Origin: Clostridiales bacterium | GTDB lineage: Bacteria; Bacillota; Clostridia; Christensenellales; UBA1242 | Assembly: GCA_015069325.1 (NCBI GenBank) | Contig: SVIV01000001.1 | Location: 17,416 to 81,415, forward strand | DNA length: 64,000 bases | Reading direction: 5' to 3' | Part shown: one piece after another, positions 16,354 through 26,500 of the stretch | Numbering within the stretch: the stretch's first letter is position 1 | How the letters are laid out: every line of letters begins with the position of its first letter | Position numbers and translations under genes: made by a program | The notes under the pieces: generated by a model | Database searches by the model: none | The model's input: only the letters and a program-made list of their open reading frames with translations | Told to the model about the DNA's origin: nothing

Positions 16354-17464
16354 ATTTTCGGCGATAGCCCTTTCGTTTGTGATGATTATTTTAGGTTTTG
16401 TAGGTGGATTTGCATACAACATTTTTGCATACAATGTTCCACAGACAGATGTTTATGTAAGTGGCGACTTATCAATACATTTTTTAGAACTAGGCAATAA
16501 ATATTGTGGGGATAGCATTTTTATTCAATGTGGAGAAACTGATATTTTAGTTGATGCGGGGTCAGAAAATTCATCGGCTTCGGCAATTATCAATTATGTT
16601 GATCAATTTGTTGATGATAATACTCTAGAATACGTTTTTGTTACGCACGCAGATACAGATCATATTGCAGCGCTTTATTCTACAGGCGAAAGAGAAGGTA
16701 TTTTTGAGCACTATCAGGTTGAAACAATAATTGATTTTCCACTCACTAATAAGGAAAATAAAAGCACAACAAATTATGGCAAATATATTAAATATCGTGA
16801 TTTGGAAGTTCAAGCAGGTGCAGTGAGATATAGCGCACTTGAATGTTTCAACAATGAGAAGGGGGCAAAGCGCAATATTGAAATTTCAAGTGGCGTTGAA
16901 ATTGAAATTTTGTATAACTACTATTACGAAAAACCTACAAGTGATGAAAACAACTATTCAGTTTGTTTTATGATAAATCAAGGGGATAATCACTTTTTAT
17001 TCACAGGGGACTTGGAAAAATCGGGAGAAGAAAAACTAGTTAAATATTATGATGATAATTTCGGTGGTCTTCCTAAATGCGTCCTTTATAAAGCGGGACA
17101 TCACGGAAGTAAAACTTCATCAACGCTAGACCTTTTACAAGCGATAGATCCAGATTATGTGGTGGTATGTTGCTGTGCCGGATCAAGTCAACATACAGAC
17201 AACAAAGAAAATCAGTTTCCAACTCAAACTATGATTAATAACATCGCGCCATATACCGATCAGGTGTATATTACAACTGTTGTGGATAACTATGTGGATA
17301 AAGATGATTGGTCAAGTCAAGGAACTGTTAAGTCAATGAACGGAACGATTGTGTTTACGTCAAATAAAGGCAATATTACTGTTGATTGTAGCAATAACAA
17401 TTTGATTTTAAAAGAAACAGAATGGTTTAAGGCCAATAGAATTATGCCTGATGCTTGGAAGTGA
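16343..17464 (+). CDS. ComEC/Rec2-like metallo-beta-lactamase-fold protein, exported
   Basis: The start is ATG 16343 (373 residues), preceded by AGGGGGTGG; the track start at 16325 lies within the upstream gene. An N-terminal membrane segment covers about 5-28. The MBL fold has HADTDH (HxDxDH zinc motif), FLFTGDLE and KAGHHGSKTSS, the pattern of the C-terminal hydrolase domain of ComEC-type competence proteins. Here it stands alone without the ComEC channel. A membrane-tethered extracellular nuclease or phosphodiesterase is a reasonable prediction. It is co-translated with the Ig-like protein. Confidence 0.85.
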   Translation: MKVKFSAIALSFVMIILGFVGGFAYNIFAYNVPQTDVYVSGDLSIHFLELGNKYCGDSIFIQCGETDILVDAGSENSSASAIINYVDQFVDDNTLEYVFVTHADTDHIAALYSTGEREGIFEHYQVETIIDFPLTNKENKSTTNYGKYIKYRDLEVQAGAVRYSALECFNNEKGAKRNIEISSGVEIEILYNYYYEKPTSDENNYSVCFMINQGDNHFLFTGDLEKSGEEKLVKYYDDNFGGLPKCVLYKAGHHGSKTSSTLDLLQAIDPDYVVVCCCAGSSQHTDNKENQFPTQTMINNIAPYTDQVYITTVVDNYVDKDDWSSQGTVKSMNGTIVFTSNKGNITVDCSNNNLILKETEWFKANRIMPDAWK

Positions 17465-17500
17465 TTTTTGTAAAAAAATGCAAAATTTTGTAAAATACAC

Positions 17501-17529
17501 TTGAAAAACACTGTCTTTTGTAGTATAAT
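17501..17529 (+). promoter_or_regulatory. sigma-A promoter of the Spo0A-C-like gene
   Basis: TTGAAA, 17-base spacer, TATAAT, 20 bases before the ATG at 17550. Confidence 0.75.
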
Positions 17530-17549
17530 TATGTTTATTGGAGAGTGTT

Positions 17550-17954
17550 ATGGATGAAAGTGAGATTGTGCAAAGTATAACTGAAGTGCTTATGTCATTT
17601 AAATTTCAAACGGATATTAATGGATTTGAATATTTGCGTAGTGCGATTTTGCTGTGTTATCAAGACGAAGAATTAAAAAACAATATATCAAAAAAAGTTT
17701 ATCCAATGGTTGCAGAAATGCACAATTCAAATGCACAAACAGTTGAAAGGGGAATGCGAACTGCGATTGAAAATTGTTACAATTCTGGCGGACTATTAGA
17801 GATAAATGAAGTTTTTGGTTTGATTGTTTATAAAAATGATTTCAAGTGGACTAATGGAGAAATGATTTCGCTTTTTGTGGAAATTTTAAAAATAAAAGAA
17901 AAACGGCAACTATTAAATGAAAAATTGCTATTATTGAAGGGTGAGATAAAATAA
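17550..17954 (+). CDS. stand-alone Spo0A C-terminal DNA-binding domain protein
   Basis: A 134-residue protein. The start is ATG 17550 (GGAG six bases upstream), not the TTG listed at 17538. The sequence follows the Spo0A effector domain: ITEVLMSFKFQTDINGFEYL, YPMVAEMHNSNAQTVERGM (helix-turn-helix with recognition helix), RTAIENCYNSG and a final helix. The N-terminal receiver domain of true Spo0A (about 130 residues with the phosphorylated Asp) is missing, so it cannot be controlled by phosphorelay in the usual way. It may be a regulator that competes with Spo0A, or a derived sporulation gene. An own promoter and terminator argue against a simple fragment. Confidence 0.8.
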   Translation: MDESEIVQSITEVLMSFKFQTDINGFEYLRSAILLCYQDEELKNNISKKVYPMVAEMHNSNAQTVERGMRTAIENCYNSGGLLEINEVFGLIVYKNDFKWTNGEMISLFVEILKIKEKRQLLNEKLLLLKGEIK

Positions 17955-17983
17955 AAAACAGCAAGTTTAATGCTGTTTTTTAT
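17955..17983. terminator. bidirectional terminator
   Basis: AAAAACAGCA / TGCTGTTTTT stem around AGTTTAA between convergent genes. The stop of the minus-strand RluA gene lies inside its U-run. Confidence 0.85.
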
Positions 17984-18798
17984 TTGAGCCAAGTAGGTTT
18001 GCTTTTAAAGTTTTTGCCGTTTAAATATTCTAGTGGGACTTTTAGTCCTTGAAGGGTTAGGCTATGGCTGTGAAGTCGTTGATTTTTTTCTTTGAATTTT
18101 TTGTTATCTTCGTTTTTGCCATATTTTCCGTCGCCTATAATGGCGTTTCCTAAATAAGCAAGAGAAGCCCTTATTTGATGGGTTTTACCTGTGATAAGAG
18201 AGCATTCAATAATGCTTGAAGATGGGTTTGATGATATAGTGTTAAAAATAGTAATAATTTCAACACTCCCCTTGACTTTCTTTTCGTAAATTTTGACTAA
18301 AGATTGTTTAGCATCTTTTAGGAGATAGGCTTTAAAGGTAAAATTTTTATAATTTGTTTTTCCCACAACTTCAGCATAATATTTTTTGATGATTGAGTGA
18401 GATTTAAAGGCTTCAGTTAATGCAATTTCGGATAGTTTGTTTTTTGCAAGAATAACAATTCCCGTTGTATTGCGATCTAATCGGTGGACGGCAATTCCCT
18501 TTGTTAATTTTTCAAGTTCTCCTTCAACTTCAACACCCGCAGATTTGTCAATTACAATAACATTATCGTCTTGATAAATTTCTTTAAATTTTTGCACATT
18601 TGATATCCCGTCGGGAGTAAAAAAGAATGTGAGTTCATCACCAACTGATAATGGTAGATTATCCTTTATTTTTTGGTCGTAAAGACGAACGTCTTTATTG
18701 CGTAACATTTTATTTGCGTAATTGTATGAAAAGCCATATTCTGTTAATGCGTTCAATACGTTGGTCTCTTTATTTATTATAATTTTATCTTTTTCCAT
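17980..18798 (-). CDS. RluA-family pseudouridine synthase
   Basis: A 272-residue RNA-modifying enzyme. The N-terminal S4-like RNA-binding segment (about 1-60: LTEYGFSYNYANKMLRNKDV) is followed by the catalytic domain with HRLDRNTTGIVILAK (catalytic Asp). Later motifs include LITGKTHQIRASLAYLGNAIIGDGKYG. It isomerises specific uridines in rRNA or tRNA; the target is not readable. There is no ribosome binding site upstream. TAAAAT ends six bases before the ATG without a good -35, so this is a further leaderless candidate. Confidence 0.9.
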   Translation of the reverse strand: MEKDKIIINKETNVLNALTEYGFSYNYANKMLRNKDVRLYDQKIKDNLPLSVGDELTFFFTPDGISNVQKFKEIYQDDNVIVIDKSAGVEVEGELEKLTKGIAVHRLDRNTTGIVILAKNKLSEIALTEAFKSHSIIKKYYAEVVGKTNYKNFTFKAYLLKDAKQSLVKIYEKKVKGSVEIITIFNTISSNPSSSIIECSLITGKTHQIRASLAYLGNAIIGDGKYGKNEDNKKFKEKNQRLHSHSLTLQGLKVPLEYLNGKNFKSKPTWLK

Positions 18799-18879
18799 AA
18801 GTATATTTTACAGTATTTAACAAAAAAAATCTATCATTTTTCTAAAAGATTTTTCATATCTTTAATTTAGGGAGAGTTT

Positions 18880-19131
18880 ATGATGGAAATTTTGCATTTG
18901 GAAGGTGAATTTTTGACTATAAAGGGGGCCACAAAAGTGATTTCAAGCACAAGTTCGCAGGCTGTAGTTGAAAGCGGAGAAAAAGTTTATGTGATAGTGG
19001 GGAACGAAATTGAAGTGAAGAAGTTGAATTTAGAAGAAGGAGAAGTCGCTTTCTCGGGAAAGTTTTCTATGATAAAGATAGGGCAATCTCAAGGCAAAAA
19101 ACAACCATTTTTAAAAAGGATTTTTAAATAG
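18880..19131 (+). CDS. yabP: sporulation protein YabP
   Basis: An 83-residue member of the YabP/YqfC family, needed for spore cortex or coat development in Bacillus. Features are LEGEFLTIKGATKVISSTSSQAVVE (first 20 residues typical), ending in a short basic tail. The ATG ATG start lies behind AGGGAG. CATATCTT upstream resembles a sigma-E/sigma-K -10 element (CATAnnnT), as expected for a mother-cell gene, but the -35 is unclear. The order yabP-yabQ-divIC matches Bacillus and Clostridium. Confidence 0.85.
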   Translation: MMEILHLEGEFLTIKGATKVISSTSSQAVVESGEKVYVIVGNEIEVKKLNLEEGEVAFSGKFSMIKIGQSQGKKQPFLKRIFK

Positions 19132-19500
19132 GTGCAACTTCTTTATCAGTCGCAAAATCAACCTTTAATAATTGTTATGATTTCTCTTGCAGGAGTCGTA
19201 AGTGGTTTTCTTTTTGATTTCGCCAGAATTCTTACTTTGTTTTTTGGTAAAGGAAAGATTGCTAAGCATTTTTTTGATTTTTGCGCAACAGCTGTTTCAG
19301 TTTTAGTTTTGTTTTTGACCAATTTGCATTTTAATTATGGGCGGTTTAGATTATATGTTTTATTAATATTTATCATTTGCTTTGCATTACAACGATTTTT
19401 TATCTCATTTTTATGGACAAAGCTATTAAAAAAGTGGTATAGTAATATTATGCAAAGGAGAAATGAAAGTGGAAAAAGAAAAAAAATCGAAAATGATTAA
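19132..19500 (+). CDS. yabQ: sporulation protein YabQ
   Basis: A 122-residue membrane protein with about four helices (VMISLAGVVSGFLFDFARIL, FFDFCATAVSVLVLFLTNLHF and two more) and a basic C-terminus, as in YabQ, which is required for spore cortex formation. It starts with GTG immediately after the yabP stop, with AAGGA further upstream; translation is coupled. Its last codons overlap the divIC-like gene. Confidence 0.85.
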   Translation: MQLLYQSQNQPLIIVMISLAGVVSGFLFDFARILTLFFGKGKIAKHFFDFCATAVSVLVLFLTNLHFNYGRFRLYVLLIFIICFALQRFFISFLWTKLLKKWYSNIMQRRNESGKRKKIEND

Positions 19501-19660
19501 TGTGTCTTTATGGATATTGTTGGCAGTAGTTATTCTTTTTGTTATTGTTTCATCAAGCCTTATAAAGTCGAAAGAAGATTACCTTAATGATTTGACTCAA
19601 AAAAATGAAGAAATTGAAGATAAACTAAATGAAGAGCAGGCGCAAGAATTAAAAATCTAA
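19469..19660 (+). CDS. divIC: short DivIC/FtsL-type septum formation initiator
   Basis: I prefer GTG 19469 (eight bases from AAAGGAG) over ATG 19463 (two bases away). The roughly 63-residue product has a basic N-terminus, one membrane helix (about 10-30) and a short charged, coiled-coil-like tail (DLTQKNEEIEDKLNEEQAQ). Its position after yabQ identifies it as DivIC, part of the FtsB/L/Q division complex. It is unusually short: typical DivIC has about 100-125 residues with a conserved C-terminal segment that is absent here. Either a minimal form or a truncated gene. Confidence 0.7.
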   Translation: MEKEKKSKMINVSLWILLAVVILFVIVSSSLIKSKEDYLNDLTQKNEEIEDKLNEEQAQELKI

Positions 19661-19688
19661 ATTTTTTTAAAAAACTTTGAAAAAATCA

Positions 19689-19717
19689 TTGACAAATAAA
19701 TTTTCATTTGCTATTAT
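19689..19717 (+). promoter_or_regulatory. sigma-A promoter of tRNA-Asn
   Basis: TTGACA, 17-base spacer, TATTAT, 30 bases before the tRNA. Confidence 0.8.
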
Positions 19718-19746
19718 TATATTGCAATCGTTGATTGCATCGATAT

Positions 19747-19821
19747 TCCCCAGTAGCTCAGTGGTGGAGCGCTCGGCTGTTAACCGATAGGTCGTAGGTT
19801 CGAATCCTACCTGGGGAGCCA
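19747..19821 (+). tRNA. tRNA-Asn (anticodon GTT)
   Basis: Acceptor TCCCCAG pairs with CTGGGGA, discriminator G and encoded CCA. The anticodon stem TCGG/CCGA encloses CTGTTAA (anticodon GTT). The T arm is GTAGG-TTCGAAT-CCTAC. The gene has its own promoter and terminator. Confidence 0.95.
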
Positions 19822-19822
19822 T

Positions 19823-19854
19823 AACTTAGTGTCAGAAGGCATTAAGTTTTTTTT
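19823..19854 (+). terminator. terminator of tRNA-Asn
   Basis: AACTTAGTG / CATTAAGTT imperfect stem followed by a run of eight T. Confidence 0.75.
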
Positions 19855-19859
19855 ATTTT

Positions 19860-19941
19860 GTAGTGGCTAGTCAGATGCGTATTGCGAGAGCAATGCTAAC
19901 TATAACAAAGAGACCATCTCGTAAGCTGTGGTCTTTTTTTT
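19860..19941 (+). ncRNA. possible small structured RNA with terminator
   Basis: After the tRNA terminator comes an ATTGC-GAGA-GCAAT hairpin flanked by TAGTGGCTAG and CTAACTA. Next is AGACCA / TGGTCT with eight T, a typical intrinsic terminator although no ORF precedes it. No separate promoter was identified, so this could be tRNA read-through sequence. I do not recognise an RNA family. Confidence 0.3.
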
Positions 19942-20462
19942 GTTTTTTAGTTGAGCAATTTAATATAAGATAAATTCGGAGCGACTGTGTTTTTGGCACA
20001 ACTGTGTTTTGGATGAAAATTTGTTTGTAAAAATAGCATTAGTAAAATAAAGAAAGGAATAGGCATTTATTTGTAGGTATTATTGTGTTGATATTTATAA
20101 AAATAAAATTTAAATATTAGAAAATAAAATAAGAAAATATTAAAAATTAAAAATAATAATAAAAAATCAATATTTTAATTAAAATTTTATTATTTTTTTT
20201 GCAAATTATATAATTTAAAAAGGATTTTTTTTAATTCTTTTTATTTTTTATTGTAAAAATATTATTTAATTGCGGTTATATTTATGTGGTTTTGTCTAGG
20301 AAATAAATAAAGCAATAATGTTTCATATAAAAAATATTAAATTTATTAAAAAATATTAATTAGACAAAAATAATTAATTAAAACTCAATGTAAAATATTT
20401 ATTATGTATTTATATATTATAAAAATATTTTTTTATTTATTAAAATAAATATAAAAAATCGT
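19942..20462. other. AT-rich intergenic tract without genes
   Basis: About 520 bases of very low GC dominated by A/T runs, especially 20090-20460. I see no ORF with a ribosome site, no tRNA and no clear repeat array. It precedes the giant lipoprotein gene and may serve as its upstream promoter or insulator region. Confidence 0.5.
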
Positions 20463-20491
20463 TTGCTTGAAAAATAAAAAAATGTTAATAT
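20463..20491 (+). promoter_or_regulatory. probable promoter of the giant lipoprotein
   Basis: TTGCTT, 17-base spacer, TAATAT. The surrounding A/T richness lowers specificity. Confidence 0.4.
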
Positions 20492-20517
20492 GATAATAAT
20501 AAATAAAGGGGTTTGTG

Positions 20518-23500
20518 ATGAAGAAAAAATATTTATTAGGAATTTTATTTTCGGTTTTTTCAATAGTCTTTGTTTCTGCCTGCAATAGTCCATCTAATAT
20601 TAAAGCCAATTTTAAGCAAGAAGAATATACTTTGTCTGTTGACGGCAGTATAAATTTTTTTGATGAATTTAGTGCAAGTGGAATAAATACTGACACAATA
20701 ACACTTGAATCTTCAAATGAAAATATCTTAAGAAAAGAAGAAGACTCTTTTATTGCGAAAAATTCAGGTTGGGCTTATGTTATTGCAAGAAGTGGAAACA
20801 ATATCCTTGCACAAGCGAAAGTCAATGTCCGATACAAATTTTCTTCTCCGCAAAATATTTCCATTTCAAACGAAGGTGTCTTGACTTGGGATCATTCATA
20901 TGTTACAAACTCAGAAAATGGGCAAACAATAAACGCACAAAAGTATTCTTTAAGTTATGGTTTGGTTCAAGAAGATACAACTGTAGCATATACAACAGCC
21001 CCAGTTATTACAACAAACTCTTACGCATTGCCTACTGACATCAAAGGCAACTATAAAATAAAACTTCAAGCAATTTCAACCAACAATTTATATGAAAATT
21101 CTGATATTATAGAAAACGAAGTAAATTATGGTGTAATGGGAAAACTTGAAAATATTATAGTTGAAAATTCATTGTCAGGCGGAGTTGTCAAAATTGCTTG
21201 GACGAAAAAGGCAAATGCTAAATACGATATTTTTGTTGAAGGATTTTTGGCCGAAGACGTTCCGGTTGCCGATGATGCAGGTCTCAGCACATTTTCATAT
21301 GATTTTTCTCCATATGAAAACGATGACAATATAAGATTAGATTTTGTTGCTAAGCCACAGTTGACAGGAAGTTCAATGCCGACCACTACGACAATTTATT
21401 TGAAAAGGGTTGCAAAACCAAGTATAAATTATTCTAATACAAATGGACAAATTTCTTTGTCTTCAGTTTCCAATACCAAGGGATATGTTTTGCAAGATGT
21501 AAACGATGTTTCTAATATAATAGATTTAGGCAAGAAAACTACATCATCGCTTGAAGATAAACAAGAAGGCGCATACACTCTGAAAGCATTGGCAATAGGG
21601 ATGGGAAAAAGTGGGACAAATTATTACATCAATGGATTGTATTCTAGTCCAATTACGGTTTATAAGCTTGCAAAGCCTGTAGTTGAATATAAAATGACTG
21701 AAAATGGAGTTTTGATTAGCATCACGCCTACTGATATAGCAACAAAGTATAAAATTACTTATGGTGCAGAAACGGCAACGGCAACTGATGCGGATATTAA
21801 TTCCGAGACTCAAAAGATTGAGAAAACAATTTCTTTATCAGCTGCAAATGCTGGCTTAGTGGAAATTTCAATTCAAGCGTTTCCACAAACTGGGGCAACC
21901 GTAAATGTTGGTGGAGAAAATTTTACAGAAAAAATTTTAAAGTCAGACGTTGAATCTTTCGCAGTTTATAAAACAGCGTCCATTAGAAACTTAGAACATT
22001 CTATTTCAGGCAAGAAATCAACAACCACATTTAATTTTAATAAGATTAGCAATGTTGAGCATAAGTTTGAGCTTTTCATAAATGACAATTTAATTTCAAA
22101 TAGTTTTGAGCATACTGGCAGTATTGTAAGGTTTGTGGTTGATGATCTTTCAAAAATAGCGTCTTTAGGCAATAAATATACTTTTAAAGTTAAGGCATAT
22201 TTAACCGATGCATATGGTGAGATTATTTCAACTACTGCTACTGAAGAAAAAATAATTTCAATTTTAGGTGTGGCAACAAAATCGGAAAGTCAAACAAATG
22301 GCTATTTCTCTTGGAACAGCATAAATGGTGCAAAGTATTTATATGAAGTATATGAAACAAATGCATCTGGAACAATTTTAAATCAAACACCTGTTCAAAC
22401 AAGCACGATAACTGGCACAACAATTGCCACAAAACTTGAGTGTGGATATTATAAAATAAGGGTATATTCAATAGGTAATAATAGAGATTTGTTGGACGCT
22501 CATTTTGAAGATGCTAGCAAATACCTTGAAATGGATTTCTTTGTAACAGAAAAAATCGCCACTCCAACAGTTGTATTTATCCCAGGCGGAGAAAACAATC
22601 AACTTGAAATCACAAGCACCGAGTATGCAAAAAAATACCAAGTTTCTGTAAATCGAATAATTGATGGTGTTGGCGTAATTGCAGCAGATGGATCGGGGAC
22701 ATATATTTTTAACAATAATTTTACTGCGGTAGGCACTTATAATGTCGAAGTAGTTGTTGATTGTGGTGATTGTCCAGAAGGTAAGGAAATTCATCTTCCT
22801 TCAGATAGTGCAAGTTTAACAGTTACTCGTATTGCAAGCGCAGCTTATGATGAAGTTGGAGATACTAATGACGGTGTAAAACTAATTAAAAACTCATATG
22901 GGCAAATTACAGGTCAACAATTGGTTGTCAAAAAAGCGGATTATTTAAAACAACTTGAAGCAAAAAGGGGAGAAACAACACTTGCCACAACTACTAATGG
23001 AGAATATTTTATAATTGATATGACTTCAAATGAGTTTGGAAGCAACTATACAATCACCCTTACAAACATTGCTCAAGATGCGGTTGAATCAAATTATTAT
23101 TTAAATTCAGCAACAACAAGCTATTCATTTGCTAAAGTTCAAACTCCAACAAATCTTTCATATAATAATGGAATTTTATCATTTGAATGTAATGACAATA
23201 AAATAGAATCAATTTATCTTTATATTACAACTTATAAAAATGATTTGGCGGGATATTGTTATATATTAGAACTGACAGAAGGAATTGGAGCTGGCACGAC
23301 TCAAATAGATTTGCAAACTGCAATTAATGACGCAATAGAAGATAATGATTATTTCAAAAATGCTTATGACTCTATGGATTACTTAAAGGTAACAATGCAA
23401 TCAGTAGCAAATACTTTATCAGGTGGCGTGCATTATTTGCCTTCTACTGTTAGTGCAGGTATAGAAATATCTGACCTTTCGCCTGTTTCATTGGCATTTG

Positions 23501-26500
23501 ATCAAGCATCAGAAACACTTTCTTGGACAACAATTGAAGATGGACTATATGATATTTATATCAATGGAACAAAAGTGATGCAAAATCAAGCAAATACATC
23601 AATTGCTCTTGCGGAAATCACAGGCTTTGATAAGACCATATTGCAAGAAATTACAGTTGTGGCAAAACATTCAAAATATTTTAATGCAAAACAATCTAAT
23701 TCAATTAAAATCAAACAGCTATCTTGTCCAACGTCGGTGAGCATAGAAAAAGACGGCGAGAAGTTTAATTTAAATATTAATTTCAGTGCAAACAATGCAA
23801 TAAGTAAAGTTCAAATAGATGCAACTGATTGCACTTATACAAAAGGAAATAATTTTGCAACAAGCGAAATTACTAGTGCGGGCAAAAAAGAAATTCTGTT
23901 GATTGCCGGTGAAGAAGCTGTTGACGGTGTGTATTATTTAGATAGTAGTAAGGTTGAATTTACGCTTCAAACAATTGGAAATATCGTGCTTACTCAAGAA
24001 GCAGATACAATCAAGTGGAATAATCCAAGTGATAATATTATGAGATATAATTCATTGAATCCATATAATGTTATCTTGACTCTTGTTGACACAGATGGCT
24101 CTATAACAAAGAGTGAAATTTGGACAAAAGAAGAGAAATACATTAGTTTAATGGAGTTAGAAGAATTGTTTGGTGTAGATTTTAATGATGAAACAAAAGA
24201 TTTTACTCTTTACGCACAAGCAGTATTTAACTTATCTTATTCACTAAACTTGACGGTTTCAGGAGCAATAGGGTTATTTGAAGATAGCGCAGTATCAAAC
24301 GTTATCACGTTATATAAATTGCAAAGCATTACAGGTGTAAATTATACAGCAAAAGATTCTTCGTTAATAACAAATGACGAAGTGGCAAAGAAAATGAATG
24401 GCAATGTGGAATTCTCATTTGCTGACAAGTGGAGTTCGCTTGATAATGTAAACTTTATAATTACAATAGGCGATACACCTTTTACAGTGCCTGCAAGAAA
24501 TGCAAGTATCACTGGCTTATATTCTGTGAAACTTGAAGGAAGCACTTGGAAGATATCAATTCCTGTGCAACTATTCAGCACAAAAACTGTAGAAATTAAA
24601 TTACAGGTTTCAAGAACTGGCAGTTTGACTTCAGATGAATCGACTTTAACTGTTGCAAGGCTTGACAAAGTGGCAGAGATGAATCTTTCTCAAGAAGGAG
24701 TATTGACAGTTACGGATAGTCAAGTTGGCGTAAAATATGCCTTGACAATAAATCACGCAGATGGCAAGAAAACTCAAGTTTTTGATAAAGATGAAATTTC
24801 TGCAATTGATATTACTACAGGCCATTGGCTTGGAGCCTTTGGTGCGGGAGATTATACTATTTTGGTTGTTGCTTATGACGAAGAAGGAAATGTTCTTCCA
24901 TCAATTCAAGCATTAGAATATAAATCTCATCAGTATGAAGGAATTAAAAATATAGATATTGATGAAGAAGGAAGAATTATTTTAACAGTAGGTGCTGACA
25001 GTTATACAAATGCTGTATTTACTGCAAAAACAACCGTTGAAGGAAAAACATATACAAAAACATTTGTTCCAACACTTATGGGTAATACTGGTGATGGAGC
25101 AGAATATATGTATTACATCTCAATGAAAGATGCAGTTGATCTTTTTGAAGCAGAACTTCTTGCAGATGGAATAGATGTTTATCGTGGTTATGAATTTTCA
25201 TTCACTGTTCGCGATGAAGACGGAATAAATACCGCTTGGAAAACAATTTCATTTGTATTCAGTGGAGATTATGACACTCAAGATCTCACACCAGAATTCA
25301 AGCGTGCAGGATTAGATGAAGACTACATTGTGTTTACTATGAGTGAAATGGTTGAGACAAGTTCAATTTATACTAAATATATTGCTTCTTACACAACAAC
25401 CGATGAAGAAGGCAATCAGGTTATTGCAAATCGAGAAAAAGAAGTTTCTTATTCTACAATCGGAATTCCACTTTCAACAATTCAAGGTTATTGGATTGAA
25501 GGGGAAAATGGCGGAAGATTTTCAAAAACAAACAATTCAAGTGGCTCAGAAGTTGCAAAAGCTTGTTATGCGGTGAAACTTAACGATGTTCTGGCTGACT
25601 TGGAATGCGGTCAATATACAATCAAAACATATAGGACCGCTATTGATGGTGAAGGCAATTATATTCAATATTCAACATTTACTCTCACCGGCTATAAACT
25701 TTGCACAGTCAAAGACTCTGATGAAGAAGGAGAAGTAAGTCTCAACGTTTCAAACGGATATCTTCTTGAATGGCAAAAAGATAATAAAGATTTAAGTGAG
25801 AAAGCACAGCAAGAAAACGCTTATTATGTTGTCGTTACTGACGGCGAAAACACAAAGAAATTCTTGACAAATGTTTTAGTTTATGATCTGCGCACTTGCG
25901 GACTTGAAATCAACAAAGAATATCAAGTGAGTGTGGTTGCATTAAGCACAGACTCAACAGTTATTGCATCAAACGAATCAAGAAGTATTACTATTAGTCA
26001 ATATGGGAAGCCAAGCAATCCAACGGTTGAACAAGGTGTGTTGGGATTTGATTTAAGTGCAACTCAAAGCGAAAGCGGAACTCTTTTTGGAGACATCGCT
26101 CTCAGCGGCAGTGCAGAAAACTATCAACAAACTATTACAGAGACTGAAATTTATAGCAGTCCATTCAGTTTCAATATCGAAAATATAGCAAAAGAAAAAA
26201 TTAGAATTAAATTTACAACAATCACTGCACAGAACGCAGAAGGAAAGGCGTATTATATTACAGTAAAAGCGATTGACTTATTATTGGATTATGAAGTAGA
26301 TGGGAAGTCTTACTTTACCCTTCTTGAAGAATATAAGGCAACAATTACTGATGAAAAAACCAGCGCAATGATTGAAAGCATTTTGGCTTCAAGGCGTGGC
26401 CTTGGCACAGACGAGTATTTGTTTGATGATGAAGGGACTATAATTCCTATGGGATTATACGAAGTATCATTTGTTCAAGTTATCAGAGAAAACGATAATG

